Both the position numbers and the translations under genes were made by a program. A stretch of 33,928 nucleotides of DNA from CAYMZZ01 sp046297935 (GTDB lineage: Bacteria; Bacteroidota; Bacteroidia; Chitinophagales; Chitinophagaceae). The stretch spans positions 1-33,928 of the forward strand of contig JBKBHA010000021.1 in the NCBI GenBank assembly GCA_046297935.1, in the 5' to 3' direction. This document shows positions 16,697 to 24,971 of this stretch, in pieces. The stretch's first letter is position 1. Every line of letters begins with the position of its first letter. Under the pieces are notes generated by a model. The model saw nothing but the letters and a program-made list of their open reading frames with translations, did not search any database and was not told the DNA's origin.

Positions 16697-17460
16697 TGTC
16701 AGAAAACAAAGACAAAACACAAGAGCTCTTAGAGCAACTACTCTCCGAATTATATAAGGCGGGTAGCCAAGGCGTTACGCCATCCGGTGAATCATATTTG
16801 ATAGCGGAAGATGGTCAATATCTCGGAAAGATAACATCGAATAAATTTGATTCTCAATCGATCTTAAATAAGTATGGTTCGTTCGGTAGTAAATATAGCA
16901 CGACAAGTATTTTCAATAAATACTCGCAATACGGTAGTAGGTATGGAACGTTTAGCGTAAATAATCCATATAGTAGTCAACCGCCTAAGTTGTATTTAAA
17001 TGGGCGGTATATTGGCAGGGTGACAGAGAATAAATATTTATCAGACCGCATTCCAACCGACGTTTTTTTATACGTCTTACAAAATGATATTAATTCTTTA
17101 TTAAAAGGAAGAATACCTAAAGACGAAATAGAAGTAAGGCAAGACCAAGGAGAATCATTCATAATCGCTAATGACGGTACATTTCTCGGCAGCTTAACGC
17201 CAAATCAGTTTGACCAAAAATCAATATTCAATCAATTTGGTCCTTATGGTAGCCAGTTCTCTCAAACATCAATATTTAACCAGTTTTGTCCATATGGTGG
17301 ACAGTTTTCGCAATTAAGTCCTTTCAATCAATTTTCTCAAACTCCTCCTAAAGTATATTTAAAAGGAAATTTCGTAGGACTGTTGACAGTTAACCAATTT
17401 CTTACCGGCAATAAAATTAATCCGAGTACAATAAAAGAATGGGCAAAAGAAAGATTGTAA
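16696..17460 (+). CDS. Internally duplicated 'SIFNQFGxYGS' repeat protein
   Basis: A 254-aa protein built from two copies of a ~95-residue module (about residues 30-125 and 152-240). Each module has the order: ESYLIAEDGQYLGKITSNKF-like start, then two or three short YG repeats (SIFNKYSQYGSRY, SIFNQFGPYGSQF), then PPKLYLNGRYIGRVTENKYL-like end. The YG repeats are a pattern I have seen in uncharacterised bacterial accessory proteins; no activity is known to me. It is soluble, without signal peptide. It overlaps the upstream 2TM gene by 1 bp, so the pair probably acts together. An attC-like site follows. Confidence 0.75.
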   Translation: MSENKDKTQELLEQLLSELYKAGSQGVTPSGESYLIAEDGQYLGKITSNKFDSQSILNKYGSFGSKYSTTSIFNKYSQYGSRYGTFSVNNPYSSQPPKLYLNGRYIGRVTENKYLSDRIPTDVFLYVLQNDINSLLKGRIPKDEIEVRQDQGESFIIANDGTFLGSLTPNQFDQKSIFNQFGPYGSQFSQTSIFNQFCPYGGQFSQLSPFNQFSQTPPKVYLKGNFVGLLTVNQFLTGNKINPSTIKEWAKERL

Positions 17461-17476
17461 AAAAATTTACTGCACA

Positions 17477-17662
17477 TAACATTGCATTGGCAATACGGCG
17501 AGGGGCCGAATATATTCTCAACTTTTTTTCGTTAGTCAGCTTTGGTCTCGCCAGACGAATAACGCCAAGCAACAGAATAAACAATGAGCTTTTGACAGGC
17601 CAGTAGCGACACCGATCAGACTGATCACAAAATACCGCCTCAGACTTCAAGCACTGACAGTT
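17477..17662 (+). other. attC-like palindrome 2 (degenerate right arm), joined to FR tail 1
   Basis: Left arm TAACATTGCATTGGCAATAC (17477 on) closely matches the left arms of sites 3 and 7, and the centre shares GGGCCGAATATATTCTCA with other sites. The right arm (17631-17660) aligns with that of site 3 but pairs poorly with its own left arm. The junction is CAG^TTGAAC with the crossover at G17660. Confidence 0.5.
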
Positions 17663-17915
17663 GAACTCGGCATCGACGCCCTCCCCTTTTATCCGCAACA
17701 GCCGTGCTCTTACCGGCAACCACCTCGGCCAGCTCGGCAATGTGCATCAGCCACGCGAAATCGATCCAACTTACGACGATGCCCGCGTGCGGCACATATT
17801 TCAATATTACAGCCTGAACCGCGACGAAATGGAAAGGGAAATCGACCGCTATACCGCCTCTCCCCGATCAGGCCAGCTAAAACAAGCCTGGCAGGTGTTG
17901 TTGATGCAGTTGTAG
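17661..17915 (+). pseudogene. Displaced flavin reductase tail 1
   Basis: A 255-bp copy of the native 14291-14556, starting at TTGAACTCGG and ending at a TAG stop. It carries a 2-bp net loss in the poly-C tract near its start and further small deletions around TCTCCCCGATCAGG, so it cannot continue the FR frame. Most diverged of the six copies. The spacer to 18109 (with GATATGCGGGAAACCG) is shared with tail copy 5. Confidence 0.85.
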
Positions 17916-18109
17916 GGATGTTCTTAATGTCCTAGCTGGATATGCGGGAAACCGTATTTACCGCAGTTCTTGCCGACAATCCTTCATCAGTGCTGGAGAG
18001 TCGTTCCAATTAACCTAAAAACGTCACCGTGTCCTCTCCGCAACGCCTCTCTTCCTCTGTAGAAAAACTAGCGAGCTGACGCGAGAAGAAATTCACAAGG
18101 CCGAATTGT

Positions 18110-18193
18110 CCTAACGACAACAAGGGTGAAAGCATGTTATTGCTTTGACATTAAAAAAAATGTAACTTAGTTGATAGCGCTAATTAACGCGTT
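18110..18193 (+). promoter_or_regulatory. Promoter block 1
   Basis: CCTAACGACAACAAGG start; TTTG at 18144-18147, 15-bp spacing, TAACTTAG at 18163-18170; then GCGCTAATTAACGCG, a near-palindrome, ending at the GTT crossover-like GTTAGCA. It would drive the gene at 18205, giving a very short 5' leader. Confidence 0.6.
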
Positions 18194-18204
18194 AGCAGCA
18201 TTTT

Positions 18205-19116
18205 ATGATACTCCTCGAACAACTTCGACATAATGAATTAGGGACTTCCTATTTTTCCTTAATCAGTAAGCCCGACCATAAAGTGTATTTAGCCTATCAG
18301 TCGCACACTAATAAAGCCTTTTACTATACTTTAAATGATTTAGTAGAATTAGAGAGTTCTAAACTGTTGAGAATAGGGACAGGTAACGAAACACATTCTG
18401 CAATTAGTTTTTGGTTTTTGGCTTTAGAATCCTATTTGAATTGTCTTATAAAAATTGTATGCCTTAAGAAAACCGTTGAGTTTAAAGTTTTTAAGAATCA
18501 GGACTTAGGGAAACGATTAGGCTCTCTAGTAGACTTGCTTGAACTTGACAAAAAAGCTTTTAACGAAACAGGTATAATCGCAAAGCTGAATGAATTTTGC
18601 TTCTTCAGAAATGAATTATTTCATGACAGACACTTTGCAGAAGAAGTTGAATTTAAGAAGACAAAGTTTTCTTCCATACCTATTTTAAGTAATCAAGTTG
18701 ATACTTTCCAAGCCTTGTTGATATACATTGAAATAACCTCTTTACTTCGTTACTCTATCTCGGTAATTGATTCTATGCCGGACACGGTTATAAAGAACGA
18801 CTCCTATGCTTTGTGGGAGAAATTAGACATATGTTACGAAGGAATTTTAAAACCTTCGTTGCTGGCAGGGTTACGAAAGCACAATATTGCTACAGACCTA
18901 CCAGTGGATTTACCTAAAGTGACAAATTTCAAAAGCACCGTGTTTAAGAAAGGCGAAATACAGTCCTTTATTACAGCAGAGCAAGAACAAGGATATTTTA
19001 TCCAAACTAATGATTTGGTTACGCACCATGTGCAAGAGACGTATCAAAATTTTGTAAATAAATACAATTTAAAGCCAAATACATTTAGAGTGGCAAAGAC
19101 AATGGTTTCCGACTAA
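18205..19116 (+). CDS. HEPN-like cassette protein, 303 aa
   Basis: A 303-aa soluble helical protein, not assigned to a named family. Residues ~60-185 form helices containing FCFFRNELFHDRHF, an R-x4-H motif (Arg135, His140) of the type that forms the RNase active site in HEPN domains; a helix with ALESYLNCLIKIV precedes it and QALLIYIEITSLLRY follows, which fits a four-helix HEPN bundle. HEPN proteins are common in toxin-antitoxin and abortive-infection systems, where they cleave RNA. No nucleotidyltransferase partner is next to it. It is a single-gene cassette between promoter block 1 and attC-like site 3. Confidence 0.65.
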   Translation: MILLEQLRHNELGTSYFSLISKPDHKVYLAYQSHTNKAFYYTLNDLVELESSKLLRIGTGNETHSAISFWFLALESYLNCLIKIVCLKKTVEFKVFKNQDLGKRLGSLVDLLELDKKAFNETGIIAKLNEFCFFRNELFHDRHFAEEVEFKKTKFSSIPILSNQVDTFQALLIYIEITSLLRYSISVIDSMPDTVIKNDSYALWEKLDICYEGILKPSLLAGLRKHNIATDLPVDLPKVTNFKSTVFKKGEIQSFITAEQEQGYFIQTNDLVTHHVQETYQNFVNKYNLKPNTFRVAKTMVSD

Positions 19117-19124
19117 ACTGCTAG

Positions 19125-19344
19125 TAACATCGAATTGGCAATATGGCGGGGTGACGAATATATTCTCAGGTTTTGTTCGTTAATCAGCTTTGGTTTCGGC
19201 AGACGAATAACGCCGAGCAACAGTTTCAACAATGAGCTATTGTATCTTTAATCTAGACGTTGCTTCGCAAGTCTGGACAGGTCAGCAGTGGCACCGGGCG
19301 GACGGAACTCGAAATACCCCCACATCGCGAATGCTTTAACGTTG
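19125..19344 (+). other. attC-like palindrome 3, joined to FR tail 2
   Basis: Left arm TAACATCGAATTGGCAATAT continuing to GGCGGGG (19125-19151) pairs with the right arm 19317-19343, whose complement is AACGTTAAAGCATTCGCG then ATGTGG. The two-base GC bulge recalls attC extrahelical bases. The junction TTTAACG^TTGAGC has an exact GTTRRRY match; crossover at G19342. Confidence 0.65.
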
Positions 19345-19606
19345 AGCTCGCCATCGGCACCGACGCCCTCCCCCCTCTATCCGCAACATCCGCGTCCTCA
19401 CCGGCTACCCCCTCGGCCAGCTCGGCAATGTGCATCTGCTACCCTAAATCGATCCCGCCTACGACGATACCTACCGTCGGCAGATATTTCAATACTACAG
19501 CCTGAACCCCGACGAAATGGAAAAGGAAATCCACCGCTATGCCGCCAACCTCCTCGACCAGGGCCAGGTACAACAGGCCTGGCAGGTGTTGTTGATGCAG
19601 GCGTTG
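19343..19606 (+). pseudogene. Displaced flavin reductase tail 2
   Basis: A 264-bp copy of the FR 3' end starting TTGAGCTCGC. It has a 1-bp loss in the poly-C tract (frameshift), a TAA in GTGCATCTGCTACCCTAAATC, and its stop codon has become TTG (19604-19606). The spacer up to 19799 is related to that of tail copy 6 (shared CATGAT...TTG..TAATCGC pattern). Confidence 0.85.
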
Positions 19607-19799
19607 GCGTTGTTGTTGAAGGCTTCGGTGGAAATACGGGCTTCCGTATTGGGAAGCTGGTCGCGGCCATACATGATCTATTGTCTAATCGCTCCACCTC
19701 TTTTCTATCTGTAGCCAGGCGCTCTATGCCAGAACCGTGTTAGTTTCGTGGTATTAAAAGGCGGTTGGAACAGGAGGCCATTCTTCCGGGCTGAATTGT

Positions 19800-19882
19800 C
19801 CTAACGACAACAAAGGCTAAAAAATGGTATTGCTTTGATTTAAAATAATATGTAATTTGTTTGCTAGCACCAATTAGGTGTT
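19800..19882 (+). promoter_or_regulatory. Promoter block 2
   Basis: CCTAACGACAACAAAGG start; TTTG at 19834-19837 and TAATTTG at 19853-19859 give a good Bacteroidota promoter; then CACC-AATTA-GGTG (19868-19880), a small perfect hairpin with arms different from the GCGC arms of other blocks, and G^TTGTAAGC. It would drive the AbiGi-family gene at 19907. Confidence 0.65.
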
Positions 19883-19906
19883 GTAAGCAACCAAGCCATT
19901 ACCAAT

Positions 19907-20713
19907 ATGAAGGTCTCATCTGATTCTTTGTTTCATTTTACCGACAGTCTATTAAATATTCTTAGTATACTCGAAATAAAATTTAAGCTTTCTTATTGCA
20001 GAGAAAAATATACATTAAACGGAACATCAGACGAAAATATTTTCCCAATGATAACCTTTTGCGATTTGCCGTTATCATTAACGAAAGATCATATTTCCAA
20101 ATACGGAAACTATGCTATCGGTATGAAAAAAAGCTGGGGCATCAAAAACAAACTTAATCCTGTTATTTACATAGAAGAAAATTCAGTAATTGCTAGTGAC
20201 TTAGACAAATCACTCTCTAACCTTACTGAGCTATTTGAACAATTCGGGAAACTATCAGATAGCAAAAGTCCTAAAATGAAAGAATTATTCTTTGAAATGT
20301 TTCCAAATCTAAGTGAGACAACTGATGTTAATCTAAATATTTTCAGGTATTTGAAAAACTACCAAGGCACATTACACAGGAAAAACAAGACTATTAAGAA
20401 TTATCGATTTTATGATGAAAGAGAATGGAGATTTGTTCCAGAAATGAAAGATAAAAGAATAAAAACTCATTTAACAGAGCAACAATATCAAACGTTTAGA
20501 AAAAAATCAAAAAAGAAACCCTTGATTGATAGCATTACTTTGGACTTCTCAGCTTCTGACATTGATTATCTAATAGTCAAATCAGCAAAAGACATTCCAC
20601 GACTAATAAAGAAAATACAGAGCATAAATAATCTTGCAAAAAATGGAGATCAACTACTAGAATTAACCACTAAAATATTTACAGTCGAACAACTTAATAA
20701 AGACTTTCAATAA
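19907..20713 (+). CDS. AbiGi-family abortive infection protein
   Basis: A 268-aa soluble protein matching the AbiGi family (putative abortive phage-resistance protein/antitoxin). Evidence: LFHFTDSLLNILSIL near the N-terminus, FPMITFCDLPLSLTKDHISK, then YGNYAIGMKKSWGIKNKLNPVIYI, the ordered blocks typical of the family. A later YDEREWRFVPE block is also usual. In the classic AbiG phage-resistance system AbiGi is paired with AbiGii; no AbiGii-like gene lies next to it, so here it is a solo gene, as is frequent for this family. The start ATG at 19907 is 24 bp after promoter block 2. It is AT-rich and forms a single-gene cassette ending in attC-like site 4. Confidence 0.8.
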   Translation: MKVSSDSLFHFTDSLLNILSILEIKFKLSYCREKYTLNGTSDENIFPMITFCDLPLSLTKDHISKYGNYAIGMKKSWGIKNKLNPVIYIEENSVIASDLDKSLSNLTELFEQFGKLSDSKSPKMKELFFEMFPNLSETTDVNLNIFRYLKNYQGTLHRKNKTIKNYRFYDEREWRFVPEMKDKRIKTHLTEQQYQTFRKKSKKKPLIDSITLDFSASDIDYLIVKSAKDIPRLIKKIQSINNLAKNGDQLLELTTKIFTVEQLNKDFQ

Positions 20714-20728
20714 TACTGGAATGCGTAC

Positions 20729-20916
20729 AACATGAGGATTGCTGCTATGCTGGCTGATGAATAGACTCTCACCTCTTGTTCGCAATCAGCAGCAGTTCCG
20801 TCAGACGCAATTCTATTCTACTTTAGTTCCTATCGTCATAATCTGCGGTTCTATTAGGCTGTAGTTCTTGGCTGATGGACAGCGGAATTCCAGCACAGCG
20901 GCAAACCAACCCCGTT
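20729..20916 (+). other. attC-like palindrome 4, joined to FR tail 3
   Basis: Left arm AACATGAGGATTGCTGCTATG then CTGG (20729-20752) pairs with the right arm 20890-20916, whose complement is AACGGGGTTGGTTTGCCGC then TGTGCTGG. The arms here are of the TGCTGCTATGCTGG type, unlike sites 1-3, yet still self-complementary. Junction CCCCG^TTGAAC, crossover at G20914. Confidence 0.7.
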
Positions 20917-21172
20917 GAACCCGGTATCGACGCCCCCCCCTTCCGTCCGCAACAGCCGTGTTCTTACCGGCAACCACCTCGGCCAGCTGGGAAATGTGCA
21001 TCATTTACCCCAAATCGATCCCGCTTACGACGATGCCCACCTGCGGCAGATCTTTCAATACTACAGTCTCAACCCCGACGAAATGGAAAAAGAAATCCAC
21101 CGCTACGCCGCTTCCCTCCTCGACCAGGGCCAGGTACAACAGGCCTGGCAGGTGTTGTTGATGCAGGCGTAG
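20915..21172 (+). pseudogene. Displaced flavin reductase tail 3
   Basis: A 258-bp copy of the FR 3' end, the one most similar to the native tail, with TAG stop kept. Missing codon-size and 1-bp pieces near the poly-C tract put the start and body in different frames, so it would not restore FR if fused. The spacer to 21330 closely matches the native spacer at 14557-14716. Confidence 0.85.
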
Positions 21173-21330
21173 GAGTTGTTGTTGAAGGCTTTGGGGGAGT
21201 ACGGTTTTCCGTATTGATAAACTGCTCACCTTTTCTTAACCGATCTCCGGATGCGCAGTGCCAGCTTCTGGGGCCGTTCCCGTTGGACTAGCTCGCTCTG
21301 CAAGATGGAGTTTCCTCAAGAATGAATCGT

Positions 21331-21414
21331 CCTAACGACAACAATAATTAAAGAATGTTATTTCTTTGAGATTGAATAAAATGTGATTTAGTTGGTAGCG
21401 CTAATTAACGCGTT
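21331..21414 (+). promoter_or_regulatory. Promoter block 3
   Basis: CCTAACGACAACAATAATTAAAG start; TTTG at 21365-21368 and TGATTTAG at 21384-21391 as -33/-7-like boxes; near-palindrome GCGCTAATTAACGCG; G^TTGTGTGC at 21412. It would drive the TPR protein and lipoprotein genes that follow. Confidence 0.6.
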
Positions 21415-21472
21415 GTGTGCTATATTAGCGACACACTTCACCTAATAGACACAGCCATCAAAAATCCAAAAC

Positions 21473-21811
21473 ATGAGCGACAACAAAGAGAAAGCCTTTG
21501 AAGAAATGAGCCAGAGTTTTCAAAGAGCATTTGGCTACTCAAGCAACAAGCATTACCGACAATCAATACCACTTTACGAAAAAGCCCTTGAGGAAGACAA
21601 GCATAATTTTCCTGCTCTAAACAATATGGCAGTTGCCAAAATCTACATAGGAATTGAAGAAAAAAATATTGGCCTTATTGAAACAGCGATGGCACATTTA
21701 AAAGATGCCATAACAATAACAAAAGAAGTTTATCAATATCCCGACGGCTACCCAATAGCTGAACAAAATTTGATTTGGGCACAAGAAGAATATGCTAAAC
21801 TTATCCAGTAA
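21473..21811 (+). CDS. TPR-like small protein
   Basis: A 112-aa helical protein with tetratricopeptide-like repeats: HYRQSIPLYEKALEEDKHNFPALNNMAVAKIYIG fits a TPR unit, and the following AMAHLKDAITITKEVY is a second, partial one. It likely mediates protein-protein contact; the partner is unknown. It is cytoplasmic, with no signal peptide. Its stop lies 10 bp before the start of the metalloprotease lipoprotein, so they are probably co-expressed on one two-gene cassette. Confidence 0.7.
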   Translation: MSDNKEKAFEEMSQSFQRAFGYSSNKHYRQSIPLYEKALEEDKHNFPALNNMAVAKIYIGIEEKNIGLIETAMAHLKDAITITKEVYQYPDGYPIAEQNLIWAQEEYAKLIQ

Positions 21812-21821
21812 AATTCATGAC

Positions 21822-22940
21822 ATGAAACAGATTTTATTTCTTATCACTCTTTACTTTATTGTTGGGTGTGGCAATCAAACATCAAGTTCTAAAGCTGAGA
21901 CAGATGATAAGATTGCCAGTGAAGAAGCACAAAGTGAAAGTAAATATTCAATAGCAGTTAGTGGCTCATGCAGTTACACAGGCGAACTAACTTCAAATCA
22001 AGTGTATGGCTTTACATCTGACAACGAAGCCCAAACTGCTTTGACAAGAATAATGAATTATACTGGCTTACCTGTAAACTTCAAATTGATGGCGGCTGAT
22101 GTAGATAATGCTTGTGCTGTCATTCAAAGAAAGAATTCAGGCGACATGTTACGATACATTATGTATAACCAGCAATTCATGATTGGGGTTAAAGACTTGA
22201 CTAAGACACATTGGTCAGAAATCAGCATCCTCGCTCATGAAATTGGACATCATTTGTCGGGACACACTTTATTGCAAGGCGGTAGCCGACCTGACTTAGA
22301 ACTTGAAGCCGATAGGTTTTCAGGATACATTCTTTATAAAATGGGAGCAACCTTAGACGATGCACAAGTTGCAATGAAAACTTTTGCATCAGATAATTCA
22401 AGCTCAACCCACCCCGCTAAAAAATCAAGATTGGTAGCAATCACAAACGGGTGGCTTGCAGCAAAAGAACAAGACAAATCAAAACAATCGGAAAGCCCTA
22501 ATCAAACCACTACTACAACAGCAGAGACAACAAATAAAACTATTGAAACTGCTTCAAGTTCAGTACGAGAAAGAATTGTATCAACACTAAATCGCTACTA
22601 TCAAATTAATGAAGCATTTGAATGTAACGAGCTTGCAAATTTTTACCTGCCAATTGTTGACAATTTTTACAACAAAGCAAATCAGTCAACGACAGACATA
22701 ATTAGCGAGTGTATAAATTATCATAACAGATGGCCTTATCAACAAATGAGTATTGACAATTCTACATTTTCAATTACACAACTAAATGACGGAGATTATT
22801 TCGTTACCTATGACATGTTTTATCAAGTAAAGCGAACAATGCAAGACTATTGGAAGGACTTTAGCTTGACAATCAATGTACGATTTACACCTGATTTAAA
22901 AATAAGGTCAATGTACGAGTATCAAAAGCCAAAATACTGA
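21822..22940 (+). CDS. M48-like zinc metalloprotease lipoprotein
   Basis: About 372 aa from the ATG at 21822, which gives a clean lipoprotein signal MKQILFLITLYFIVGC with lipobox Cys16. The frame is open to an ATG at 21792, but that start would bury the signal. The zinc site is HEIGHH (His139, Glu140, His143) with a likely third ligand in ELEADRFSG (Glu162). The later STHPAKKSRL block is typical of M48 peptidases that act on membrane or periplasmic proteins. A Thr/Glu-rich linker (~200-250) leads to a C-terminal ~120-residue domain with WPYQQMSIDN and NDGDYFVTYDMFYQV, resembling an NTF2-like or similar small beta-rich fold, not identified. It follows the TPR gene by 10 bp. Confidence 0.75.
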   Translation: MKQILFLITLYFIVGCGNQTSSSKAETDDKIASEEAQSESKYSIAVSGSCSYTGELTSNQVYGFTSDNEAQTALTRIMNYTGLPVNFKLMAADVDNACAVIQRKNSGDMLRYIMYNQQFMIGVKDLTKTHWSEISILAHEIGHHLSGHTLLQGGSRPDLELEADRFSGYILYKMGATLDDAQVAMKTFASDNSSSTHPAKKSRLVAITNGWLAAKEQDKSKQSESPNQTTTTTAETTNKTIETASSSVRERIVSTLNRYYQINEAFECNELANFYLPIVDNFYNKANQSTTDIISECINYHNRWPYQQMSIDNSTFSITQLNDGDYFVTYDMFYQVKRTMQDYWKDFSLTINVRFTPDLKIRSMYEYQKPKY

Positions 22941-22954
22941 CGACAAAATACAGC

Positions 22955-23142
22955 ACACAAAAGGGAGTTTGCTGCTATGCCGGCAGCCGAATATATTCTC
23001 AGCTTCATATCGCTATCAGCCCATATCCAGCCGACGGAATTCTATCAGCTTTTGTTGTTATCTTCATCAGCAGTTTTTCAATCAGCATCGGCTCCGGGCT
23101 GGACATTAAAAAATACCAGCACAGCAGCAAGCTCTGTCCGTT
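22955..23142 (+). other. attC-like palindrome 5
   Basis: Left arm ACAAAAGGGAGTTTGCTGCT then ATGCCGG (22956-22983) pairs with the right arm 23116-23142, whose complement reads CCAACGGACAGAGCTTGCTG then CTGTGCTGG. The centre has CCGAATATATTCTCAGC. Crossover candidate CCG^TTGGCA at G23140. It joins directly to the next gene without an FR tail. Confidence 0.65.
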
Positions 23143-23171
23143 GGCAGTAATGCAAATTGACATCTATAAAC

Positions 23172-23798
23172 ATGAAAATTTTCGGACTTCTTCTTTTCCT
23201 TACTTTGACACAGACATGTTCAGCGCAGTTCAAACTCACAAAGCTTGACAAGAACTCAATTCCTAAAAGCATTCAATACACAGGTAATATTAAGCAAGCA
23301 GCTCGCTGGACAGACAGCACAGGTGACAATATTGTTATTCTCACGCTGACAAACAAAACGCAAAGCAAAAATGCTCCCGATAACGGTTATACCGACGGAG
23401 CTTTGTATGCTTATCACTACTTGCTTTCGGGTGACAGTACTAAGCAGACATGGAAAGTTTATAACTATGTGAAAGAATGCCCTGTTGACATGTTCCTTTA
23501 TTTTGTTGACAAGACCTTTTCTGTGACAGACCTAAACAAAGACGGCAAAGCAGAAGTATGGATTATGTATAAGGTTTCGTGTCAAGGTGACATTAGCCCA
23601 ATTCCTATGAAAATTATCATGTACCAAGACAATAAAAAGTTTGCGGTTCGTGGCACGACAAGAACACAAATTTCTGCAACTGACTATATGGGCGGCGAAT
23701 ATTCTTTTGACGAATCTTTCAAAAATACCCCAGCAGAATTTCGACAGTACGCAGAAAAACTTTGGAAGCAACACAAGACAGAAACATGGGATCAGTGA
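23172..23798 (+). CDS. Secreted protein resembling the M949_RS01915 surface-polysaccharide family
   Basis: A 208-aa protein from the ATG at 23172; the TTG at 23157 is a worse start because it lengthens the signal peptide. MKIFGLLLFLTLTQTCSAQ is a signal peptide, so it is periplasmic or surface exposed. ARWTDSTGDNIVILT, GALYAYHYLLSGD, VKECPVDMFLYF, VTDLNKDGKAEVWIMYKVSC and GDISPIPMKIIMY look like the Bacteroidota family named after a Riemerella anatipestifer surface-polysaccharide locus. The DLNKDGKAE loop resembles a calcium-binding or FG-GAP-type turn. Function is unclear. It is a single-gene cassette between attC-like sites 5 and 6. Confidence 0.6.
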   Translation: MKIFGLLLFLTLTQTCSAQFKLTKLDKNSIPKSIQYTGNIKQAARWTDSTGDNIVILTLTNKTQSKNAPDNGYTDGALYAYHYLLSGDSTKQTWKVYNYVKECPVDMFLYFVDKTFSVTDLNKDGKAEVWIMYKVSCQGDISPIPMKIIMYQDNKKFAVRGTTRTQISATDYMGGEYSFDESFKNTPAEFRQYAEKLWKQHKTETWDQ

Positions 23799-23814
23799 GA
23801 CCTGCACTAACTGC

Positions 23815-24010
23815 CAACAAATGGTTTGGTGCAAGGCTGGCAGGCCGTTGTCCTGCCTCATCTTGAGTACTTTACCAGGCTTTATTCCGGGGCTCGACGG
23901 AACACTAATCAGCATTTGTTTGTTACCTTATACTTCATAATTTTATTGGGCGGCGATTCCGTGGCTGGGCGTCAAAACGTCCAGCCCAGCACCCGGCCTT
24001 GAACTTTGTG
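23815..24010 (+). other. attC-like palindrome 6
   Basis: Left arm CAACAAATGGTTTGGTGCAA then GGCTGG (23815-23840) pairs, with more mismatches than the others, with the right arm 23980-24008, whose complement is CAAAGTTCAAGGCCGGGTGC then TGGGCTGG. The crossover would be near GAACTTTGTGC at 24004; the G of G^TT is not conserved, so this is the least certain end. Confidence 0.45.
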
Positions 24011-24055
24011 CGTCATTTGGGGTGACACTTCACGAAACCAAAACCTTGAATTGGA

Positions 24056-24958
24056 ATGAGTAAATCAACAAAGGATTTTGACTTTGAATTAGACCTGACA
24101 TTTTCAGGACAAAAAAATCCAGTTGAAGCATTCGGACAGATTGGCAAAATGTATGAAAAGCTGTTGTCCATTGACCAGCAAATTCTTTACAACATTTTGC
24201 CAAGTGCAAAATTGGAATATGAACTCATTGACTTAGAATATTCTTCAATAAAATCTAAGGTAAATCAAATTTTAAAATCAATTCCAGATGACGTTTTAAA
24301 AGATACAATAACCCCAGGAAAACTATTTGGGCATCTCTTAGTTTACATTAAAAAGCGACTTATTAAAGCAACCGAAACAAACGAAGTGCAATCAGCTGAA
24401 AGTTTGCAAAAGGTTACTGATGACATAAATAAGGAAATCAAGAAACTACCATCAACCACAATAATCGTTTTAGAAATCAATAATTACATTGTTTTAAATG
24501 CAGTCAATGAACTTGGTATTGAAGGCCGGAAATTAAAAAAAGAAGAATACTTTGAATATAAATCAAAGGCTGGAAACGCAAAAATTGGAAATTCAAGCTC
24601 GGTGAATATGGCTAAGTTGCTTTATGAACTTGGCGGACAGACTTTAGAGCAACAGAGAATCGAGACCCTAAAGGTTAAGACCTTGGACTTGCTTTCAGAT
24701 AAGGCAAGCTGGAAGCTCATTCGACAAGGAAAGCAAATTGAAGTAAAAATTTTGCATAAGGAATGGCTTGATGATTATCACAATAGGAAAATTATCATTC
24801 AACCAAATGACTATCTAAAGGTTGACTTGAAAATCACTTATACGACTAATGCCAATACCTTAAAACCAATTGTAAGTTATGAAGCATTAAAAATTTTAGA
24901 AGTTATTCCGCCCGACACGATAGAGGGAACTAATCAGAACAATCTGTTTGACAATTAA
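24056..24958 (+). CDS. Cassette protein of unknown function, 300 aa
   Basis: A 300-aa soluble protein, AT-rich, with no recognised family. It starts with an acidic DFDFELDLTFSG strand. A helical central part follows (IGKMYEKLLSIDQQIL ... VNQILKSIPDDVLKD ... IKKRLIKATE). A beta-rich C-terminal ~100 residues (SWKLIRQGKQIEVKILHKEWLDDYHN ... DYLKVDLKITYT ... VSYEALKILEVIPP) could be a small OB- or SH3-like domain. No signal peptide or membrane segment. A single-gene cassette between attC-like sites 6 and 7, without its own FR-tail promoter block; it may rely on read-through. Confidence 0.7.
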   Translation: MSKSTKDFDFELDLTFSGQKNPVEAFGQIGKMYEKLLSIDQQILYNILPSAKLEYELIDLEYSSIKSKVNQILKSIPDDVLKDTITPGKLFGHLLVYIKKRLIKATETNEVQSAESLQKVTDDINKEIKKLPSTTIIVLEINNYIVLNAVNELGIEGRKLKKEEYFEYKSKAGNAKIGNSSSVNMAKLLYELGGQTLEQQRIETLKVKTLDLLSDKASWKLIRQGKQIEVKILHKEWLDDYHNRKIIIQPNDYLKVDLKITYTTNANTLKPIVSYEALKILEVIPPDTIEGTNQNNLFDN

Positions 24959-24971
24959 AAAAACGAACGCA

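Noticed and set aside
19288..19743. Pro/Arg-rich 151-aa frame, and similar frames at 20875-21291, 25812-26408 and 27623-28228
   Set aside because: These are the FR tail copies read in a wrong frame; the same low-complexity strings recur in each copy.
20915..21172. 85-aa frame in FR tail 3 (and similar ones in tails 1 and 6) as a small gene
   Set aside because: They start with a TTG at the junction, carry a frame change at the poly-C tract and have no independent start context; they are 3' fragments of the flavin reductase gene.
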